Assembly: GCA_902796705.1 (NCBI GenBank)
Contig: CADBQF010000402.1
Span: 1-9,983 of the forward strand
DNA: 9,983 bases
From: Ruminococcus flavefaciens
GTDB taxonomy: Bacteria; Bacillota; Clostridia; Oscillospirales; Ruminococcaceae
Reading direction: 5' to 3'
The notes below the pieces were generated by a model that ran no database searches, had not been told where the DNA came from, and saw only the letters and a list, made by a program, of their open reading frames with translations. Positions 1 through 6,193 of the stretch are shown piece after piece; positions within the stretch are counted from its first letter, which is position 1, and the number at the start of each line of letters is the position of its first letter. The translations under genes and the position numbers were made by a program.

Positions 1-968
1 ATACATCTGCGGCAGTTTTCATGGACTTCATCGATATTCATGCGGAGTTTCTTCATTGCCCAGTATCTCTTTCCGAGATGATAATAATTATACTGTCTGA
101 GCATGATATGGACTTCATAACCGTGCGGACAGACGCATCGCTGACATCTTGTGCATCTCATGGGCGTGAACCGTTCAGAAAGCCTTGCGATGACTTCATC
201 AAAAGTGAAATCTCTCTCCGGGAATTCTTCCTGCATCGCCGCTTCTGCCTGATCTTTCGTTCCGACTCCGATCAATGCACATGAGAACGGCCAGTGGAGT
301 ATCCCGCTTATCGATTCCGCTGGAGAGAACGCACTCAGAAGGCAGCCTGCTGCATAGACTTTGTTGAGGATAATGCCTTTATCCCTGAAAATATCTTCCT
401 CGGCTATGCGGTCCATTATCCCTCGTTCAAGGATATTTCCGCTCGTCTGTATCACATCTACCCTCTCGTCCTTTGCTGCACGAAGTGCAACGCTGTAATA
501 ATGCGTAGCGATACCTGTGTATTTGATTATTCCGGCTTTTTTGAGGTCATACAGGGCATCGGCTGCACCGTAGCGGCTGAATGTCTCGTCCTGATTCTTT
601 TCATCGACCTGATGAACGAAATAAATATCCGGGTTCGTTCCGAGATTTTCAGCCGAACGCATCACTTCACGGAACATATCGCTGCCGTCCATGAATCTTG
701 CCTTGTCGGAAATGATGATATTCTCACGTCCGGCTTTTTCTGCAAAAACGCCGAGCTTGTATTCTGCATCGCCGTATTCTTCCGGTATAGCCGTATCGTA
801 AAGATTGCAGCCCATTCTGTAGGCGTGCATCATTATACTTACGGCTTCATCAACGTCCGGGCTGTAGTAATCAGGCAGTACGGGAACGTTTCCGCTAAGT
901 ACGGGTATCGTCCCGAATCCTATCTCTGATACCATAAGCCCGGTCTTTCCAAGTTTTCTGTATCTCAT
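1..968 (-). CDS. Aldo/keto reductase with C-terminal Fe-S cluster segment (C-terminus beyond window)
   Basis: Predicted cytoplasmic NAD(P)H-dependent oxidoreductase of the aldo/keto reductase type that carries a ferredoxin-like tail (COG1453-like); its substrate cannot be read. Reading the minus strand from the ATG at 966-968 gives 322 uninterrupted codons to the window edge. The N-terminus MRYRKLGKTGLMVSEIGFGT is a typical AKR start. The catalytic tetrad is visible: Asp58 (LYDTA), Tyr65 (EEYGDAE), Lys89 (SDKAR) and His119 (FVHQVDE). A cofactor-binding-like segment IGVGTKDQ lies near residue 233. Residues 272-281 (CTRCQRCVCP) form a 4Fe-4S-type cysteine cluster, and a second one begins at Cys319/Cys322, just where the window ends. 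The ATG overlaps the TGA of the LRR gene (ATGA) and no good Shine-Dalgarno precedes it, so translation probably depends on reinitiation. It is the third gene of the dus operon. The family call is firm; the substrate and partner are unknown. Confidence 0.93.
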   Translation of the reverse strand, partial: MRYRKLGKTGLMVSEIGFGTIPVLSGNVPVLPDYYSPDVDEAVSIMMHAYRMGCNLYDTAIPEEYGDAEYKLGVFAEKAGRENIIISDKARFMDGSDMFREVMRSAENLGTNPDIYFVHQVDEKNQDETFSRYGAADALYDLKKAGIIKYTGIATHYYSVALRAAKDERVDVIQTSGNILERGIMDRIAEEDIFRDKGIILNKVYAAGCLLSAFSPAESISGILHWPFSCALIGVGTKDQAEAAMQEEFPERDFTFDEVIARLSERFTPMRCTRCQRCVCPHGYEVHIMLRQYNYYHLGKRYWAMKKLRMNIDEVHENCRRC

Positions 969-3900
969 AGCTTTTCACACCACGCAAAGGCATCGTCTGC
1001 GATATCTACACTTTCTCGGTCAGAGAAAACGACTTCTTCAAGTTCCGTACAGAAAGCGAAAGCCTGACTCTCTATCACTTTTACAGAAGCTGGGATAATG
1101 ATCTTTTTAAGGCTCTTGCATCTGAAAAATGCTCTTTCGGGGATAATGCTCAGCTTATCGGAGATATGTATCTCTTTAAGTACGCAGCAGTGTTCAAATG
1201 CACGCTTGCCGAGCGTTTCGAGCTTATCAGAAAGATCTATGCTTTCAAGGCTCCTGCATCCGCTGAAAGCCTGTGCATCTATCGCTCTTATGCCGCCTGC
1301 ATTTTTCACGCTCCTGAGCCACTTGCTCCCCTTGAACGATGATCTGCCGATCACTTCGGTCTCCGCCGAAAGGACGATAGTTTCAAGGAGGTTGCAGTCC
1401 ATGTATACCTGTTCGGCTATTTCTTTTATGCCGCCGGGGAAAACAAGGTCTTTGATATTTCCGGTGCTTTCCTCAAGAACTCCGTCCCTGCCGAGCTTGA
1501 AGCAGTTGATGCTCTCTGCAAAAATGCGTCTTACAAGATCGGGATAATCCTTTTCTGAAATATCACTGTACTTTTCAAGGGTATATGTCCTGCCGTCGGA
1601 AAAGTGGATCTTCTTCAGCCCGATACAATTCCGGAAAGCGAAAACGTCAACTATTATCCGTTCATTTTTAATGATAAGTTCCCGGAGTTTCGTGTTACCG
1701 GCAAATGCCCAACTGCATATCCTTTCCGTTTCCTCCGGGATATCAGCAGTTTCTCCGCAGTTGAAAGCATCGATCAGCAGACCGTTCACGATATTGTATC
1801 TGACTTCCCTGCGGCGTTTTTCGAGCCAGCCTGTTCCGGAGAAGGCAAGCTTTCCTGAATATCTGAAACTCTCCGGGAATATTATCTCCGTGACTCTGAG
1901 GTGATCCCTGAACGATTCGTCTTCCGCTGAAACTATATCATCAGGGATACGCACCTTAACAGCATCGCCCCTGTATTTCACTATACCAAGATCGTTGTTC
2001 ACCCTGAAACATGAATAAACGCTCCCTATCACTTCCTGAACTTTCAGAGGCAGTTCGTTGTCAACTGAATTGCGGCTCTGTGTAAATCCGGAAAAGTGGT
2101 ATTCTATGCCGTCAAGTACGACAGTATCCGCACTTGTACAGCCGGAAAATACACGGCTCTGCAATACCGTACTGCTGCTTAGCCTGATAGTCCTGAGTTC
2201 TGAACAATCTGCAAAAGCATGATATCCGGCATTTGTGTTTGTGAGATCAGCTTCGGTAAGAGCGTCACAGCGTTCAAAAGCACGCTCGCCTATAGTTCTG
2301 ATATTTCGCAGGTCTATACTGCCGAGAGAGGTACACTCGTCAAAGCATCTTCTTCCTATCTCTTTCACTTCATCAGAAAGCTTCACTTCCCTGAGCGAAA
2401 CACAGCCTGCAAAAACTTCGTCTTCGAGTACAGAGATACCGCCAATGACGGCAGTTTCAAGGCTGCGGCAGAACGAGAACGCTCCCTTTTCGATCTTAGC
2501 TGCATTTACTCTGATACTGCGGAGCGAACTGCATTTTTCAAAGGCATATTTTTCGATGATACAGCCGGGAGCATCGATGATGACTTCTTTAAGTTCCGGG
2601 CAGCCGGAAAAGGCGTATTTTCCTATTATCACAGGTCTGTCCGTTCTGAAAGAAGTAATGCTGCTGTCTCCGCAAAAACTGTATGGGGCTGTATCGTCTT
2701 TGCTGTATTCTCTCTCCGGAAGATGCACGGCAGGCGGAGTACCCTTCTCAAAGCCCGGAAGTTCAAGGCTCTGACAACCCCTGAACGCTGCAAAGCCGAT
2801 CTCTTCCAGTCCGGCAGGGATATTGAAGCGAATGAGCTTTTTGCAGTTCTCGAAAGCTCCCCTGCATATTTTCCGCAGATTTTCAGACATAACTATCGTC
2901 TGCATACAGATACAATCCCTGAAAGCATTCTCGTGTATCTCCCGGACTGAACTGCTCATTATCACACGTCCGATACTGTCATTTCCCTCAAAGCAGCCCT
3001 CGCCTATCACCTCAACTCCGGCAGGTATCGTAACACGTTCTTCCCTGCCGCTGTATGACATGAGTATCTTTCCGCTGATGTAAAAATCACTCATGACCTG
3101 ATCGCTTATCCGCCTGATGATATAGGGGACATCGTTATCGCTGCCGATCTCATCAAGGCGGTATTCTCTTTCGCCTAAAGCGATGATTTTAAGATTGCTG
3201 CACCCTCTGAACGCTCCGTCATCTATAACTGCATTTTCATTTTTCAGAATGATCTTTTCAAGGTTGATGCAGTTGCCGAAGGCGTTTTTTCTGATGCGTT
3301 CAAGGCTTGCCGGAAAGGTTATGGAAATGATCCCTTTCTTGTCAAAGAAGCAGCTTTTTTCGATGCACTTTACGCCCTCCGGAAGATCGAAAGAACGGAG
3401 ATTCACGTAGAATTTGCAAAGCACTCCGTTTTCTATTTTCATCGACTGATAGACGCTTTCTGCTATCGCAAGGACTGCCGGACGGATCTCTCCGGCAGTC
3501 ATAAGAACGTCTATCAGTTCATCTGTATGATATGAACAGCCGTCGGAAAAATTGATATCCTTTATGCCGATGCAGCCGGTGAAAATGTCCTTCCCGAAAT
3601 TTGAAAAGTCGATATCCTTGCTGAACGTGATATCCGTCAGCTTCGTATCGTTTGCGAACGTCTGCATCTCAAGCTTCTTCACGCCCGGAGCATGGACTGT
3701 TTTAAGGCTGTCACAGCAAAGGAACGTTCCCTTTCGTAGTACATCGACCTGCTCCGGTATCCTCACTGAAACGAGCGAATGGCACCTGTGGAACGCAAGC
3801 TCACCTATGATCCTGACGCTTTCCGGGAGAACGATCTCTGTCAGTTTGCGGCAGCCTTTGAAAGCGTTGCTGCCTATCTCTTCAAGGCCTTCCGGGAGAG

Positions 3901-4036
3901 CGATCTCTGTTATCCATGACATTCCCTTGAAGACCTCTTTCCCTATGGCTCTTACGCCGTCCGGGACTTTTATGCTGTGTGCTTCTCCTGTATATCTGAG
4001 AAGAACACCGTTTTCGATCACAAATCCTTCGTCCAT
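965..4036 (-). CDS. BspA-type leucine-rich-repeat protein, 1023 aa, no signal peptide
   Basis: Large solenoid protein built almost entirely of BspA/TpLRR-type (LRR_5) repeats of about 23 residues, with consensus L..I.IP..V..IG..AF.GC. I count about 33 copies of the AF..C-type turn between residues 35 and 1020. Such repeats mediate protein-protein contact; no catalytic domain is visible. The N-terminus (MDEGFVIENGVLLRYTGEAH) has no hydrophobic signal, and no membrane segment, sortase motif or dockerin is seen, so a cytoplasmic location is likely, unlike the surface BspA proteins. A higher-order unit, F.I..GVL..Y.G followed by IP.GV..I, starts near residues 6, 200, 319, 676, 747 and 845. Four of these are preceded by a linker carrying a Y.L- and VRRI-like pattern. 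The chain stops in mid-repeat (AFAWCEKL) without a cap. The start is supported by GGAG at 4044-4047, 7 nt upstream, next to the dus stop codon. It lies 4 bp after dus and overlaps the reductase gene. The partner is unknown. Confidence 0.93.
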   Translation of the reverse strand: MDEGFVIENGVLLRYTGEAHSIKVPDGVRAIGKEVFKGMSWITEIALPEGLEEIGSNAFKGCRKLTEIVLPESVRIIGELAFHRCHSLVSVRIPEQVDVLRKGTFLCCDSLKTVHAPGVKKLEMQTFANDTKLTDITFSKDIDFSNFGKDIFTGCIGIKDINFSDGCSYHTDELIDVLMTAGEIRPAVLAIAESVYQSMKIENGVLCKFYVNLRSFDLPEGVKCIEKSCFFDKKGIISITFPASLERIRKNAFGNCINLEKIILKNENAVIDDGAFRGCSNLKIIALGEREYRLDEIGSDNDVPYIIRRISDQVMSDFYISGKILMSYSGREERVTIPAGVEVIGEGCFEGNDSIGRVIMSSSVREIHENAFRDCICMQTIVMSENLRKICRGAFENCKKLIRFNIPAGLEEIGFAAFRGCQSLELPGFEKGTPPAVHLPEREYSKDDTAPYSFCGDSSITSFRTDRPVIIGKYAFSGCPELKEVIIDAPGCIIEKYAFEKCSSLRSIRVNAAKIEKGAFSFCRSLETAVIGGISVLEDEVFAGCVSLREVKLSDEVKEIGRRCFDECTSLGSIDLRNIRTIGERAFERCDALTEADLTNTNAGYHAFADCSELRTIRLSSSTVLQSRVFSGCTSADTVVLDGIEYHFSGFTQSRNSVDNELPLKVQEVIGSVYSCFRVNNDLGIVKYRGDAVKVRIPDDIVSAEDESFRDHLRVTEIIFPESFRYSGKLAFSGTGWLEKRRREVRYNIVNGLLIDAFNCGETADIPEETERICSWAFAGNTKLRELIIKNERIIVDVFAFRNCIGLKKIHFSDGRTYTLEKYSDISEKDYPDLVRRIFAESINCFKLGRDGVLEESTGNIKDLVFPGGIKEIAEQVYMDCNLLETIVLSAETEVIGRSSFKGSKWLRSVKNAGGIRAIDAQAFSGCRSLESIDLSDKLETLGKRAFEHCCVLKEIHISDKLSIIPERAFFRCKSLKKIIIPASVKVIESQAFAFCTELEEVVFSDRESVDIADDAFAWCEKL

Positions 4037-4040
4037 TCTC

Positions 4041-5009
4041 TTACTCCGTTTCTCCGAATATCTTTACAAGAACGCTTTTCAATCCCTGTATATCGCCGCA
4101 GCGGTACATCTCCTGCTTGAAGGACTTCGTTCCCGGTATCTTTTTCATAAAGTATGAAGCCGTTTTCCTGATATGTTCCATTGCCGATAATTCATCAAAA
4201 CACGACTGTGCGATATCTGCAAGTTCCATGATCGCAGAAAGCTTTGTCTCACCTGTATCTGTCCCGGTGAGCCTTGAAAAAATAAAAGGATCTTCAAGTC
4301 CGTACCGTGCTATCATCACGCCGTCTGCTCCTGTATTCTCCATCATTTTGACGGCATCTTCCTCGGAACGTATACCGCCGTTTGCTATCACAGGGATATT
4401 GACGGCATTTTTCGCTGCTGCTATATATTCATAGACTGGTTCGTATTCGTACATCATATCTCTCGTCCTGCCGTGTACCGTTATCATATCCGCCCCGGAA
4501 TCCTCACACATTCTCGCAAATTCCGATACGACTATCCTGTTCCTGTTCATGCCGGGACGGAATTTTACTGTGACGGCTTTTCCGCTCCTTTTGCAGGCTT
4601 CTATGATCTTTGAAGCAAGAGGCATATTTTCGATCAATGCACAGCCCTCGCCGCTTTTTATGACATTAGGCACAGGGCAGCCCATATTTATATCGATCAT
4701 ATCATATTCTTCGGTATACTTTCCTTTGCAGGCGTATTCAAAAGCTGACGGCACTGAACCGAGGAGCTGCACGGCTTTTTTTGTTTCCGATCCGGTCGTG
4801 TAAAGGAGCTTTGCTGTTGCCTTGTCATTGTATTTCAGACCGTTGGCACTGACCATTTCGGTGAATACAAGTCCTGCTCCGAGTTTCCGGCATATCATTC
4901 TGAAAGGATAACCGGTATATCCTGCAAGAGGTGCCATAAATACGTTGGAATCCGTCGTTATGCCCCCGATATGGATTTTTTTAAGATATGTTTCCCTGAA
5001 TTTTTTCAT
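4041..5009 (-). CDS. dusB: tRNA-dihydrouridine synthase (DusB family)
   Basis: Flavin enzyme that reduces specific uridines of tRNA to dihydrouridine in the cytoplasm, using NADPH. The 322 residues match the usual Dus length. An FMN-dependent TIM barrel fills residues 15-245, and a helical tRNA-binding domain fills the rest. Visible family motifs are MAPLAGYTGYPFR (25-37), FTEMVSANG (49-57) and the catalytic-cysteine motif NMGCPVPNVIKSGEG (Cys111). Phosphate/FMN-binding positions are VKFRPG (Lys149), VHGRTR (His179), IANGGI (209-213) and ARYGLEDPFIF (234-244). NGGI and ARYGLEDP differ mildly from the common NGDI and GRGALGNP. The ATG is supported by GAGG at 5017-5020, 7 nt upstream, and by the conserved segment starting soon after it. 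It is the first gene of the operon, with its promoter at 5075-5103, and the LRR gene follows 4 bp after its stop. The family is near certain; the DusB subtype, and so the exact tRNA position, is less certain. Confidence 0.95.
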   Translation of the reverse strand: MKKFRETYLKKIHIGGITTDSNVFMAPLAGYTGYPFRMICRKLGAGLVFTEMVSANGLKYNDKATAKLLYTTGSETKKAVQLLGSVPSAFEYACKGKYTEEYDMIDINMGCPVPNVIKSGEGCALIENMPLASKIIEACKRSGKAVTVKFRPGMNRNRIVVSEFARMCEDSGADMITVHGRTRDMMYEYEPVYEYIAAAKNAVNIPVIANGGIRSEEDAVKMMENTGADGVMIARYGLEDPFIFSRLTGTDTGETKLSAIMELADIAQSCFDELSAMEHIRKTASYFMKKIPGTKSFKQEMYRCGDIQGLKSVLVKIFGETE

Positions 5010-5074
5010 TGTTTGTCCTCGTTTACTTGTTCGGCTGCTGATATCCGATATATCGATTTCGGTTGTTTTTTATA

Positions 5075-5103
5075 ATTATATCACAGTATGCGATCTATTG
5101 CAA
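5075..5103 (-). promoter_or_regulatory. Sigma-A-type extended -10 promoter of the dus-LRR-AKR operon
   Basis: On the minus strand TTGCAA (5098-5103) is followed after exactly 17 bp by a perfect TATAAT (5075-5080). TGA directly precedes the -10, giving an extended -10. Transcription would start near 5068, leaving a leader of about 59 nt before the dus ATG. The leader contains a palindrome, CGATATATCG (5046-5055), which could be a weak operator but may be chance. The location of the start is predicted from sequence only. Confidence 0.8.
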
Positions 5104-5114
5104 GCAATAAGATA

Positions 5115-5143
5115 TTGAAATTATCCGGTAAGTATGATACAAT
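5115..5143 (+). promoter_or_regulatory. Sigma-A-type extended -10 promoter of the membrane-protein gene
   Basis: TTGAAA (5115-5120), a 17-bp spacer and TACAAT (5138-5143), with TGA directly before the -10. Transcription would begin near 5150, about 36 nt before the ATG at 5187. The -35 boxes of this promoter and of the divergent dus promoter are only 11 bp apart, so the two could share a regulator or compete for polymerase. Confidence 0.8.
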
Positions 5144-5186
5144 TAAAACAGACTCCTTATCTTACATTTTTAAGGCAGTGATATGA

Positions 5187-6122
5187 ATGAAAGTAAAAGA
5201 AAAAGAAAAAGTCTCTCTGAAGGATAACAAAGCTGCATTGATATTCTCATTATCCGGGATTCTCTGCTTTACTGTATCCTCTGTTATGTCTTTTTTCAGT
5301 ATAGATGTTTCGGATCATAAAGCCGTTGCAGGGCGGCTGTTCTTCACGGGCGGACTGTCGCTCCTTGCGATAGTTTTCACCTTTATAGCTGCCATACGAT
5401 ACAGACACAAAGACCGCAGTTTTCCTGTCAGGCTGCTTATCTCTATCGTCCTGACTGCCCTGATCGGGATATTGGTTTTTCAGGTCTACATTTCGCCTCT
5501 CCCTCAGCTTTGCCTGAACGGTCTGCCGAACCCTGTCAACGATATCAGAAGTGCTTTCGATATCCTGAATGACGATTCCGAGCAGAAGGCAGTTACAGGT
5601 ATCTTCCGGCAGCATACTTATACCTCAATAGTGACCGGAGGAAACGGAGAAGCTGCCTATACTATAGACCGCTTTACGCTCGAAGGCGAAAAAGGTCTTG
5701 AGATAATCACCAGCGGTGCTGACAGCGGTATCTACTCAGTGACATATTCCCCTGAAACTATGCTCCCGTACAGTATCGAATCATACGACTTCAACTGCGG
5801 CGAAAATGTCATCGAATGGACTTTTGATTCATCTCAGCTTGAAGACTGGGACGCAGGATACAAAAACGCACCTCCGATCCAGGGCGTTGAATGTGTCAGG
5901 CTCGAACGGCCTTTCCCTGATATGATGCTGCGTATCACTCACAATGGAACGATCACTTCCGAAGAGCGATTCACAGACGATGACAAAGATATCAGACTTT
6001 TTCAGAGCGAAAGATCTCCCGGAAAATATACCGCTCAGCTCTACGCTGTACTGGAAGATATCTATTATTCCAACACGAAGTATATTCCGATAAGCAACGC
6101 TGCTGTCCTTACACTGGAATAA
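5187..6122 (+). CDS. Membrane protein of unknown function with large extracytoplasmic domain
   Basis: I do not recognise this 311-residue protein. A Lys/Glu-rich N-terminus (MKVKEKEKVSLKDNK) precedes three hydrophobic segments at about 16-38, 50-71 and 82-102. The basic loop RYRHKDRSFPVR between TM2 and TM3 fits the positive-inside rule, so the remaining roughly 210 residues should lie outside the membrane. That part looks beta-rich, and its end (GKYTAQLYAVLED onward) resembles the last strands of an Ig/FN3-like fold; this is only an impression. No enzyme motif is seen. The start is not clear-cut: ATGs at 5183 and 5187 overlap (ATGAATGA), and the weak AAGG at 5172-5175 is 7 nt from the first but 11 nt from the second. 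The first ATG opens only a 14-codon frame that ends at 5227, so 5187 is taken as the start. The gene is monocistronic, with its own promoter and terminator, and is divergent from dus. Confidence 0.85.
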   Translation: MKVKEKEKVSLKDNKAALIFSLSGILCFTVSSVMSFFSIDVSDHKAVAGRLFFTGGLSLLAIVFTFIAAIRYRHKDRSFPVRLLISIVLTALIGILVFQVYISPLPQLCLNGLPNPVNDIRSAFDILNDDSEQKAVTGIFRQHTYTSIVTGGNGEAAYTIDRFTLEGEKGLEIITSGADSGIYSVTYSPETMLPYSIESYDFNCGENVIEWTFDSSQLEDWDAGYKNAPPIQGVECVRLERPFPDMMLRITHNGTITSEERFTDDDKDIRLFQSERSPGKYTAQLYAVLEDIYYSNTKYIPISNAAVLTLE

Positions 6123-6123
6123 A

Positions 6124-6193
6124 CAGAAAGATACATATGAATAACGGCTGCTCCGGATAGTTCCATGAGCAGCCGCTTTTTTTCAGAAAGATA
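6124..6193. repeat. 10-bp direct repeat flanking the terminator
   Basis: CAGAAAGATA occurs at 6124-6133 and again at 6184-6193, 60 bp apart, bracketing the terminator hairpin in the convergent gap. It may be chance or a trace of a small duplication; no mobile element is visible between the copies. Confidence 0.4.
6145..6183 (+). terminator. Rho-independent terminator of the membrane-protein gene
   Basis: A perfect 9-bp stem pairs CGGCTGCTC (6145-6153) with GAGCAGCCG (6167-6175) around a 13-nt loop, followed by C and seven T. It begins 22 bp after the stop codon at 6120-6122. The gap is convergent; read in the other direction the hairpin is followed by TTATTCATATG, a poor U-tract, so it would terminate the dockerin gene only weakly. 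Confidence 0.93.

Noticed and set aside
21..929. Plus-strand open frames of 87 and 211 codons
   Set aside because: They lie antisense to the reductase, whose catalytic tetrad and cysteine motifs are clear; the plus frames show no family features.
1098..4157. Many plus-strand open frames (up to 243 codons) across the LRR gene
   Set aside because: They are antisense to a repeat-rich gene with strong codon bias; overlapping frames such as 2219-2950 and 2235-2774 cannot both be real, and none has a convincing ribosome site.
5046..5055. CGATATATCG palindrome as a regulator site in the dus leader
   Set aside because: It is only 10 bp, AT-rich and a single copy; not enough to claim an operator.
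5250..5615. Minus-strand 121-codon frame opposite the membrane protein
   Set aside because: The plus-strand gene has a promoter, TM pattern and terminator; the antisense frame is low-complexity and charged, without signals.
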